This document shows positions 1-9,700 of a DNA stretch of 64,000 nt, piece by piece. The notes beneath the pieces are model-generated. The model searched no databases. It had not been told where the DNA came from and saw only the letters and a program-made list of their open reading frames with translations. Both the position numbers and the translations under genes were made by a program. Each line of letters opens with the position of its first letter. Within the stretch, counting starts at the first letter, position 1. Where the stretch lies: the NCBI RefSeq assembly GCF_021018805.1, contig NC_086253.1:35217583-35281582 (forward strand), in the 5' to 3' direction. This stretch comes from Prinia subflava. Taxonomy: Eukaryota; Chordata; Aves; Passeriformes; Cisticolidae.

Positions 1-201
1 CATCCTTTTTTACTGTTATTGTTAGTTTTAGTATTGTAATTATTATATATTTTTTTAATTATTAAACTATTCTTATGTCAACCAAGAAGTTTTATTTCCT
101 TTTCCCTCCTGACTCTCCTGCCCATCACACTGGGATGGGAGTGAAAGGGGAGTGAGCTCTAGTCTGTGTGGTATTTGATTGCCCACTGGGGTTAAACCAC
201 C
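1..201 (+). mobile_element. Endogenous retrovirus LTR, 3' part (cut by window start)
   Basis: The 3' portion of an avian LTR read on the plus strand. It begins in a T-rich stretch, passes an ATTAAACT segment near 60, a pyrimidine-rich stretch with the 'CTCCTGCCCATC' type of sequence, and ends with the conserved 'GGGGTTAAACCAC' terminus at about 188-200. This order matches the 3' end of a widespread avian LTR family as I remember it. The 5' half lies outside the window, so it cannot be told whether this is a solo LTR or the end of a provirus. The next 20 bases separate it from an LTR of the same broad family in the opposite direction. No internal retroviral gene is seen. Confidence 0.7.
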
Positions 202-221
202 AGTCTTTTTGGTGCAAGGAC

Positions 222-1438
222 TGTAGTGGCTTAACCCCCACTGACAACCACATGCAGTTCATTTCCTGCTGGTGCAGCTGGGGAGAGAACTGGAAGGGTA
301 AAAGTTGGAATGCTTGTGGGTTGAGAAAAAGGCAGTTTAATAGGGAAAGCAAAAGCTGCACACAAGCAAAGCAGAAAAAGGAAATAATTCACCAATTCCT
401 ACAGGCGGGCAGATGTTCTGCCATCTCCAAGAAAGCTGAGCTGCAGCACATGTAACAGCTACTTGGGAAGACAAATGCCATCCCTCCAAACAGTCTCTCT
501 TGTCTACTTCCTTATTCTCCCAGCTTTATAGTATGGAATTGTCTCGGTTTACGGCGAATTTGGGAGGAAACCTCTGAATAGGGTCCCTCTGGAAAGCAAA
601 CCCAAAGGGCCCCTCTCCCCAGCCAGTCTGGGAAAAGAACTTCCTTGGAGAAAAGTGGAAAAAACTATTTATTTAACAAACAAAATGCCTACAAGCATAA
701 AGAATGAATAATATGAAACAATAAAACCTCTTGCTGCTCTGAAGAGAGATGGCAAACTTGGGAAAATCCTTGCTGTGGGTGGCTCAGCTCACTCAGTTCT
801 TTATCAGTCCCAGTCCCTCTGGAGGTTCTGGCCCAGTGGGCTGCAGGTGCCAGCCCTCGGTGCTCCTCTGGGGTTTTCAGTCCCAAGCAGATTCAGAGAG
901 TCCCAAGAAAAAGGAAAAAAAAAACCAGTCCAGAGGAACTTCTCTTAGCTCGCTAAACTAACTAAAAGGCAAAAAAAAGATCTCTGTCACAGGCTCCAGT
1001 CTGTGCTTCTGACGAACCACTGTCCAGAGAGAGGAATGTGCAGGAGTGAGAGCTGTTTTCAAAAAAAACTTGGCACTTCTTCATCCCTTGCTTTGCTCTC
1101 AGAGCCAGTCTTAAAGGCCCAGAACTCAATATCCAGCACAGACAGAACAGACAATTGGGGATACAAGCATCATAAAGTCACCCTAGGACAGGAATATTCT
1201 TTGGGTCAGTTGTCCTGGCTGTGCCTCCTCCCAAATTCTTGTGTACTTCCAGCCTCCTCACTGCTGTGGTGAGGTGAGAAGCAGAAAAGGCCTTGACACT
1301 GTGCAAATGTTGCTCAGCAATAACAAAAACATTTCTGGACTATTAATGCTGTTTTCAGCATAAATCCAAAACACAACCCCAGCTAGCTACTGTGAAGAAA
1401 ATTAACTCTATCCCAGCCAAAAAGCAACAAACTTGACA
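222..1438 (-). mobile_element. Older solo LTR of an endogenous retrovirus, interrupted
   Basis: Minus-strand LTR in two pieces, 222-539 and 1196-1438, interrupted by a younger LTR. Read on the minus strand it starts near 1438, contains the 'GGGATAGAGTTAATTTTC' block (about 1425-1400) and the 'CAAGGCCTTTTCTGCTTCTCACC' type of region (about 1300-1270), and ends at 222 in the TTAACCCC-type terminus. The two pieces together are about 560 bp, which fits one complete LTR. No internal retroviral sequence is present, so it is a solo LTR left by LTR-LTR recombination. I could not find a clear target duplication for this outer copy, as its 1438 edge is diverged. The family resemblance is from memory. 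Confidence 0.75.
540..1190 (-). mobile_element. Younger solo LTR nested in the older LTR, 5-bp target duplication
   Basis: A 651-bp solo LTR with TG...CA ends on either strand: plus strand starts TGTCTCGG and ends CCTAGGACA. It is flanked by the perfect 5-bp direct repeat GGAAT (535-539 and 1191-1195). Removing the element and one GGAAT copy restores continuity of the surrounding older LTR (TAGTATGGAATATTCTTTGG). Orientation is taken as minus because on that strand an AATAAA polyadenylation signal (673-668) lies near the 3' end and a TTTAAGA promoter-like motif near the 5' third. No gag, pol or env sequence is present. A 5-bp duplication is common for ERVL-like and some other retroviral integrases. 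The class is not otherwise determined. The open frames at 689-886 and 749-961 are incidental. Confidence 0.85.
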
Positions 1439-1770
1439 ACTGTGTTTTCTTGACAACAGATTGTATTTCTTGTAAGGAAAAATGGTGCCCTGATGAATTT
1501 CTAGCACTGTATTCTAATAAAATATTTTCTTTAGTCAATCAAATGCTGTGCCGTGGGATCAGTGGAAGTTAGTGAATCTTCTCTGACAGTTATCTGCTCT
1601 TCTTCCTTGAAGGGGAAGAAACTATTTTGAATTTGCATAAATGTAACAGCCTAAAATTTAGTAAAACTCCTATAATTCCCAGATTACATATGACTGATAT
1701 TAATAATGAAGATAGCAAAGGGACACAACTACTAAAAACTCTCCAATTTGGTACATCTATAATTCAATAG

Positions 1771-1796
1771 ACTGTGCTTATAAACTGTGCTTATAA
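1771..1796. repeat. Two tandem copies of a 13-bp unit
   Basis: ACTGTGCTTATAA occurs twice in direct succession (1771-1783 and 1784-1796) without mismatch. A replication-slippage duplication is the simplest explanation. Confidence 0.9.
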
Positions 1797-2282
1797 AAGA
1801 CAATATAAAAAAATTAGTTAATCTTGGATATTTTTATGCTCCTGTGCAATATTCAGTAAGGATATGAATGAAAATAGTAACACCTTGTTTTTCTGCTTCT
1901 ATATGTTGTTTCCTCACCAAGTGACAGAAATAGCTCTGGACAGAGAAAGCTTCCATAATCCTCTCACATGTTGCAAATTATGATTCATCAAAACAAAACA
2001 ATTCATGCTGTAGTTCATCCCTGTTTCTGGACTTTCACGCAGAACAGATTTTTTAATGGTTTTGCTCAGATAAAACAGAAAATCCAACATAGAAAAGCCA
2101 AAGCTTTTCAACCTTACAATGTAATCATAACAAACACAGTTTCAATACAAGAATTTTAAGGCTTGCATAAAAATCTGAGTGTGTTTCAATGAAGGGGTTT
2201 TTCAGATTAAGTTTTAAGGTAGTTCAGTAATTTCTCTTAGAATAAACTGTAAACTTAAAGGAATTCAATCTCATGCTTTCAG

Positions 2283-2308
2283 TTAGGAGAAGTAATTGCT
2301 TCTCCTAA
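2283..2308. repeat. Perfect 10-bp inverted repeat (hairpin)
   Basis: TTAGGAGAAG at 2283-2292 pairs exactly with CTTCTCCTAA at 2299-2308 around a 6-nt loop TAATTG. It is too short for a microRNA precursor. No terminal-repeat element is recognisable around it. Confidence 0.9.
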
Positions 2309-4916
2309 GCAATAAATGAAGCTACCTTAATTAAAAAGAATACAATGAAGCTAATTGCAAAGGCTAAAATTTAAAGCAACATAATGTGTTTGAACAATCA
2401 AATTGATAATAGAATGAAAATGAGAGTGGATTTTGGAATAAGAATTGAACTATGTAGCTAAAATAAAAGAAAAAAGTGTCCTGGAACTAAAATCCTGTGA
2501 ATATCAATCTATGAATTTATAAGCTGCATGTCTTCTATTTCATTAAACAACAAAACCCACTAACATTTATTTTAATTATAACTTTATAGGTATCTAGTTC
2601 TGGTGTTTTATAGCATTTCCAAACAGGCATAATATTGGTTTATGTCATCATGACACTGGTTTTGTCATCCGCTCCAAGAGTCAGGATAACTCTAATTGCC
2701 ATAAGGGTCTGATTTACATTTACCTAACCAGATATTAATGATGGTGGCACTTTCATTTTGCAATAATAGATCTATAAATCTGTAAAGAACAAACAGAAAT
2801 CAGATAAATCATGAATACAAATGAGAAATGCTAGCACAATAATTCAGGCGGGCAAACGCTTACTCCATGCACACTGAATATTCTAACGAATATCAATTTA
2901 GCATACCAACTGTGTGATTTCCTAAATGTTAAGCAAATAGCATGATAGCATATTTGAAATTCTTGCTCCATTTCTCATTACCTTGACATGGGACCTTTGG
3001 TCAAGTGAGGTCAACGAATTTTGGAATTAAACTTAAATTTTTTTATATTTTCAAGTATCCATTCTGATCAATTTTTCTCCAAGTTTTTATCATTGTGTCA
3101 ACAGAGTGGGATAGAATACTCATTTTAAAATACAGGACAACTTTCAACTTCTGCAATGCAAAATAAATTGCACACAGCTCCGCTATTCCTGTGTGCTGTA
3201 AGGTATTCAACCTCTGTTTCCCCATACAAAAATTCGATAATGCTGGCCTATTCTACTCAGTATTTTTGAGTAATAGCAGAAAAAACCTGCACAACACAAG
3301 AATAACATCCGTAATGACACGTAAACCTTACATTTTTGCAAACTAGCAGAAACAAAAACCAAAAAAAATAGAAATGCTTCTATTGATTAAAAAATTTGTA
3401 AATGTCTACTGAATTACTACTATGACAAGGTTTTGCATGTGTTTGCTAAAGTACGCAGACAAATCCAGTTATTCAATGAGATTCTCATTTCAAATGAATC
3501 TTTTTTTTTTTTTTCCTTACCAGATGTGGTATAAATAGGTTTACATCCTCACTGGACAAGCAAGAAAAGGGCAAAGGAGAGGGACAAATTTATATATTGA
3601 TATTACAGATTCCATAATCCAATATGAGCAATTTCCAAGGCAGACTGGGAATGCAAATCTAAAAAAATGGGACAGTCCTAAGGAAATTAATGCAAAAGAA
3701 AGAAAAGTCATATGGAAAATAACAAACCATAACAGCTTTTAAGAGGAAGAGCAGCTTCAATAATAAGGTAAAAAATTCAAATTCTATTCAGTACTGTCTA
3801 CATTTTTTATAGTGGCTGCAGATAAACAAAGCAACAGCAATTTTCAATAAACATATAGCAATAAAATTGAGTATGAATTGTTTTTACCTAAGAAGTATCT
3901 TTCTTTGCCCCAAAACTTTTTTTAAAATGGCCAACATGTTATGGGGGTTTTTGTTGCTTTTTTTTAGTTATGCAAAATTTGCCTGAGAAATATTCTGGTT
4001 TCTGCAGAGTGGAACAATGGTTGGTTTCTAAGCCACAGAACATGCTAAGGAGAGAGAGAATCAGCACAGAAGTTTCTCTGCCAAGAAACACAACACCACC
4101 TTTGATAGAAGCCTGGTGGAATAATCATATTCATTGTAAAGGAGTAATTATTAGAAAAAGGTTTTCAGAGTTGAAATCAAAAATGCTGGGTTTTTAAAAG
4201 GATAATCACAACTTTCTTAATTATGACTAGAGACAAAAATGTCACTCACAATACTTGGGGTATGTATCGCTGCACAGACCCTAAAGAGAATAAAAATGCA
4301 TAGCAATAAACTTGATTGCCTGATGCACATTGTCTTCCCTTAAATTTGTGTAGCTAATTGGCCAAAACTATTGCTGCTATTAAGCTAAGAAGGAAATTGA
4401 CTCTGAAACATTTCTTGACTGCTGGAGAGCATCTGGAGTTAGGAAACGGAGGGCTGTTGCCTGGCTGCAACAAATAGTATCTTTGGTCTCCTGCAAAATA
4501 GTTAGTTTTCTGTTTCAACTATTTTATCCATGATCTGCCAAAATTGCCAAACTGCTCTTGGCTAACGAATAATAATAAAAACTAACAACAAAGAACTATT
4601 AAGTAACTAATGAATTTCTTTCTCTATCAAAATGATTATAGAAATTATTGTCATCTTAGACCTTTCCAGGCTAAAATTTGTTACTCTACATGGAAAAACC
4701 CCATTAAATCAACACTGCCAAAATGAATTTCTGGTGCACATCTGTGTTCACCGTGATTCTAAACTATGGCTTTGAAGGAAGAGTGTATTAAAAAGATAAT
4801 TAAGGGCTCAAAATTCCCTTAAATTGCTTAAAATCAAAGTGAAATTCTATAGCTTTATGATGAAAATTAATAGAATTACTCACACGTTTTTGTTAGCAAC
4901 CTAACAGAGAGAAGAG

Positions 4917-5088
4917 CTATAGAATCAGATTCATGGAGTGGTTTGAGTTGGAAGGGACCTTTCAAGATGATTGAGTCCAATCCCCCTGCCCTAGGCAGGG
5001 ACATCTTTCTGTAAATCAGAATGCTCAAAGCACCATCCAAACTGAACACTTCCAGGGATGGAGCATCCACAACTTCTCTCAGCAACCT
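4917..5088 (-). mobile_element. CR1 LINE, 3'-end fragment
   Basis: The plus strand reads 'TAGAATCAGATTCATGGAGTGG', then 'TTGGAAGGGACC', 'AGTCCAATCCCCCTGCC' and 'TTCCAGGGATGGAGCATCC'. This is the reverse complement of the avian CR1 3' untranslated region and tail, so the element lies on the minus strand with its 3' end at 4917. The copy stops at about 5088 after the 'CTCTCAGCAACCT' motif, which gives a 5' truncation at only about 170 bp, the usual CR1 outcome of incomplete reverse transcription. No poly-A is expected in CR1. The 69-codon frame inside it is 3'-UTR sequence and not a gene. Confidence 0.9.
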
Positions 5089-6330
5089 AAGAATTTCTGG
5101 CTGAAGACATACAACAAAATTTCCTTGAAATTACAGAAGTAATTAATCTTCCTGAAGCAGATGACATCCTCTCAATAATGGTGAAAATGGACACTGAGAA
5201 AGTTAGTTGGATGCTAGTGTTATTTTTAAGAGGCAAAGAGTATGAAAACAAAAGACAAGGAAAATAGCTTGATTTTTCAAGAGGATAGGACAGACACCTA
5301 GAGCAATCTGATATTGAAAGTTTAGCTACCTTAAGCTGTAAAAGAACTGGAATTTTGAGGACAAGCCTGTAATTCAAAGAAGCACAGAAGCTCCTACAAA
5401 AACTGCTGAGGCATTTGTTAAATATGTAACAACTTTACCTGAACCTAGAAAAAGCATCACATAAAATTAATGCTAACTGACACATCAAGGATGTTTTTCT
5501 GATTCTGTTTTGATAAATAAAATAAGAGAAAATAGCTTGATGATGGCAGCTGATAACTGGACAGGCCTGTGTAGATGAAAAAAATAATGTTTTAATACTT
5601 CTACTTGAAGTTAACAAGTAAAAGATTCAATTACTGAATATTGCATTGATCTAATATTAAAGTCATTAAGCAACTGGCAAAAGCAATGATAATGAGCAAA
5701 AAATAGATTCCAGATGAAACAAGAAAAGAGGAAATATAATATTTAGGAAGCCACACTACAAGGCTTCCTAGAAAAAGGCAGAAACCTTAGCAGTTTGTTT
5801 CAGACTTGATAATTTGGAGATGCTTGGAGATTAAAAAGGAGGGAAAAATACAATTGTTTTGAAAATAAACATTCTAATAATGCATTTTCTCTAATTAAAT
5901 GATTTTTGGGATACTTCCAAAAATTCAAACCTTATTTTTGGATTATGTCTTTCACCGAGTAGTTTCACAGAATGAGTTTTGTCACAGTTTTCTTATCTTA
6001 TATTGCTATAAAATATATTGGAAGTACTGAGAAGCTTTTTCCTAAGTAGCTCTCTGAAGAAAGAGTTTAGGTTTTTACAAGTAATATTCATGCTTTCATT
6101 GTAGTCAGGATTCCCTACCTGTTGAATTATGGAAGGTTAGGTTAATGCTTGTATCCACGTGACAACATTCAAGTGTAGCTGTGTGGAAGCCCAGCAGTGA
6201 TGACAGTGATTGGATGCTCAGACTCAGAGGGTGATTCACAAGTCAAGGTCTGCTCAGAAGCCAGAAATGAGTGGCCTCCTACTGCAAATGCCTCCCCAGG
6301 ACCTGCCCTGCTTCACACCTTTCCAACTGG
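5089..6330. other. AT-rich non-coding stretch
   Basis: No gene or family is recognised. A 9-bp inverted repeat lies at 5744-5770. Open frames of 60-96 codons on the minus strand (5087-5617) have no domain. The last hundred bases may already belong to the CR1 remnant that is clear from about 6330. Confidence 0.55.
5744..5770. repeat. 9-bp inverted repeat
   Basis: TAGGAAGCC (5744-5752) and its exact complement GGCTTCCTA (5762-5770) enclose a 9-nt loop. Function unknown, and it could be chance. Confidence 0.85.
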
Positions 6331-6790
6331 AGGCAGCAGCAGAGGACCTGTGCAAAAAGCTTGCAGGTAACACCAAACTAGGGTGTCACCCTGCTTTGGA
6401 AGGCTTTTCTAAGCCTTCTGAATTGTCCTTCATATTGGAGTCAGAATTTTTACTTTATCACCCTTTGTACTATAAACAATAGCCGTGTTTTGCTAACTGT
6501 CCTTCATTGTTTACATATCTTTAGGTGGGAGAAAGTTGATTGACATTTGGCTTGGCCAATGTGATTTGAGAGGTGGGATTCCATCCTCCAATCCACAGGC
6601 ACCTTAGGAAATGTATAATACTGAGTTTTGTAAATAAACTGGCCTTTTTCCCGCTTTGCTCATCAGCATGTCTTTCGTGTCAGATTGCAACACTAGGGGG
6701 GAAAATCACTGTGCTTGAGAGAAAAGCTACCCCCCAGAGGGCTCTAACCAGGCTGGAGGGAAGGGCCTGCTGTGACACACGGTGGGATCA
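6330..6790 (+). mobile_element. CR1 LINE reverse-transcriptase remnant, split by an LTR
   Basis: Plus-strand CR1 ORF2 fragment in two parts, about 6330-6383 and 6693-6790. Before the break the reading KKLAGNTKLG (about 6354-6383) corresponds to the RT motif C region that in CR1 reads K-F-A-D-D-T-K-L-G. Both catalytic aspartates of the FADD box are replaced (by G and N). After the break the 'CCCCCAGAGGGCTCTAACCAGG' type of sequence matches the following part of CR1 (E-G-R-x-A-L-x-R-D-L). A single short CR1 piece is thus interrupted by a solo LTR. Ends are fuzzy because of divergence. Not functional. Confidence 0.65.
6384..6692 (+). mobile_element. Solo LTR, 309 bp, with 6-bp target duplication
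   Basis: Starts TGTCACCC and ends GATTGCAACA, the TG...CA form of LTRs. It is flanked by perfect CTAGGG repeats (6378-6383 and 6693-6698). A TATAAA box lies at 6471-6476 and a polyadenylation signal AATAAA at 6633-6638, followed by a T-rich 'CCTTTTTCCCGCTTTGC' stretch, so the LTR is sense on the plus strand with U3 up to roughly 6500 and U5 at the end. A 6-bp duplication is typical of class II (alpha/beta, ERVK-like) retroviruses. The short LTR length agrees with this. No internal viral genes remain. The insertion target is a CR1 copy, so the LTR is younger than that CR1. Confidence 0.8.
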
Positions 6791-9700
6791 TCGAGGATCC
6801 CGTGAGAATTTCTGAGCCATTGATTCTCCTCTCTGTAGTCTGGCTTCACGTGCCTCTGCACACATCTTTCATGGAGAAATGGGCCCAGTTAACTTTTAAA
6901 AATGTATTTTATTTCACCTGACAGTCTCTCTATATACCTGTGTGAATGTTCAAACCACAAGGAAAATCAACTCTATCATTTTATTTCTCTAGGAGCAAGA
7001 GCTCCTATTCCTCCCTTGTGTCCCTGCTTTCAACATTTTGTAATGAAGATGTTAAAAGCTCATAGTTTTCTGTATTATGTGAGTGAAATCCCTCAAAATG
7101 CATGAATAATTTGGTATTATTTCAAACATACAAATAGTGAAAATACAGAACTTGCTATTTAAGAAAAAATTAAATATATATTACATAATACAATGTATCC
7201 AAGTAATGAGGAAATAAATGCAAATAATATATAAAATTACATACAGAGGTAGAGCAGTAAACATGTAATACAGATGTACCTGAGCAGAACTATTTCACAC
7301 ACCTGATCAATCTGGCTGCCCCCCTCTGGCGTGTTTTGTACCTTTGATTGCTCCCAATGACCTTTGCCAGTTTCGAATCACTCAAGTTGCAAACATACTG
7401 GAACAAATTTGTTTTCCTTGTGTTTCTGAAGCTACTCTGCTTATATGCTAAATATAAATAAAATGCTTGACCCATAAAGGAATCGGCAGGAAACCTGAAA
7501 TGAAGGCATTAGCCAGCATTTCATGCTCCTTAGTGATGCCATTTTAAATATTTCAGACAGTCTATAAATAATTAAAACCTCACCACAGCAAATTATGTCC
7601 TATTATGCAAATAAATAGCCTCCTCCCTGGTTTCATTAAAGATTCTAAAAGACAAGCTGAGCAGTTTAAACACGGCAAAACACTGCAGTGAGAAGAGAAA
7701 TCCTGCAATATATTTTTTTTAAATGTTAGTTCCAAGTTTCATGTGGATTTTTACTCTAAAACTTTAATTTGCATGAGCAAATAAACCTTTAATAAACCTT
7801 TTGTAAGTGGTGAAAATGCATCATTTAATTATATTTGATTTGTTGTGAAACTATTGTGCCTCATGAATATTTAAGTTAAACAAACTCTATAGCAGAAAAT
7901 ATACAATTCTGTATTTTATGGAAAGTTCTATTGACGTACTATTGTTTCTTTTAAATCTTTATTTGTTCACATACACTATATATATATTGACAATGTCAAG
8001 TTTTTTACATGAAAAATGGTTAAATATCTGATTTTGGTTTCCCGAAAGAATTTAGATTTTATTTCAACTGAAATTTAATTCAGCTACATTCCTAAATGCC
8101 TGTTGTAATGAGACTTAGGACATTTAAAATACTTTGACAAGGGGTTATATTTTTGTAGCAGTATTTTTCCAGAAATCTTGAATTTTAAAATCTATTAAGT
8201 TTATCAAGACCTATGAAATGATATATTTTTTGTATACAGAAACATGTACTGACCAAAGTACAAAATTATTTAATCAATTAAATAAATCAAAAATCTAGGA
8301 TCAAAAGGAATAAAAAAATATTCCCTTACCTGTTTTTATCTCCAAATTTGTGATTCTAATCTCATTATATCCTTAAAATATTGTAGGAATTATAAACTAC
8401 ACACATACCAAAATATACATGATATTTCAAAATTAAAATGAAAAATCTTATACATTTAATCAGCTCAAAACCTTTTAAAATTTTTTATCAATAGGTTAAC
8501 ATGAATTAAAGTAGATATCATCAGAAAAGTGAAAAACGAATGTGTGGATACTTATTAAGGCTAACCCACTGCAGCTTAAATGCCAGTTAGCAAGTCCAGC
8601 GCAAATAAAATGAGAGTTTCAGAACTATTTTTCACTGTAACCTTAAAATTCATTGAATTCAGTTTTGCACTGAGTAAAATCTACATATCTCTACCTCCAG
8701 TTCTTCAAGTAAGGTCAAAAATACTCATTAACATTTAGTTTTTTATGATGAAATAAGCCTATGTTCAACTATTTCTGTAGTGGTGCTTATTTACTTGCAC
8801 AGTAACAAACCTTTCTAAAAGTTCTCAAAAGAGCAGGTTTTAGATAATACCAAAATGACCACAAATCAAGAAGTTATGGTTAGAAAATATTCATTGCATC
8901 CAGTGACTCCTGTAAGATCTGAGAATTACTTCTGTCATATTTCTGCCTGGTCTGTGCTACAATCCTGCCTCTGACTCCCTCCCTTATAAACACCCTTGCG
9001 TTACAGAGCTGCTTTTTATTGTTCTTCAACGCCTTTCAAATGCTCTCACTCTTTCTTACACATCAACTTCATGCCAGAATGCCACTTTTGTTACCACCTT
9101 CTAAGAACATCAGTTTCTCAGGGGAAAAATACTTTGTCTGCCCTCTTCTACAAAAACATTCTTTACAGTTACAGTTATTCTGTTACTTTTGTTCATTGTC
9201 AGACTTTGCATTACACTAAATGGTGCAACTAGATAACTTGTTCTCTGTCTTTCCAACGGAGATACTGGGTGCATTACAAGAACACAGATTTCTTTTTTGC
9301 TTTCTCAGTGCATATTCACGCATGTGTACTGAGCCAAACTACTCAGAATCAAGTGCATGTCAGAGGTTTGAATATCTAAACCTGTTTAACAGGATGTGTT
9401 TTACATGGATCTCTGTTCCCATAAACAACTGAAATCAACTCCAAAGCACTATCAAGCAGAATAAATGAACTATGCAGTGTTTGGGCACAGGATATAAGGA
9501 ATACAATGCCAGTAGAGTCAGTCATGAAAAGAGCAGCAAATTAGATTAAGCTGAGTGATGTTCATAATCTTCAGTTTGGAATCAAGCTTGCTTTTCTGAA
9601 GAATATTAGCAACATGCTTGTTGGAAAACAAAAATCTGACATCAAAAATAGGAGAAGTTGTCTGCTTGCAGTTTGGGCTTTGGGTTTTGTTTTGTTCTGT

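Larger units (their letters stand above)
1439..4916. other. AT-rich non-coding stretch with hairpin and short tandem repeat
   Basis: No gene is supported. It contains a 13-bp tandem duplication (1771-1796), a perfect hairpin (2283-2308) and a 14-T run (3501-3514). The longest open frame (3970-4197, 75 codons) has no recognisable domain and no compositional sign of coding. The rest looks like unique sequence. Confidence 0.6.

Noticed and set aside
749..961. Open frames within the nested LTR as genes
   Set aside because: They lie wholly inside LTR sequence that has TG...CA ends and a target duplication. No domain is seen.
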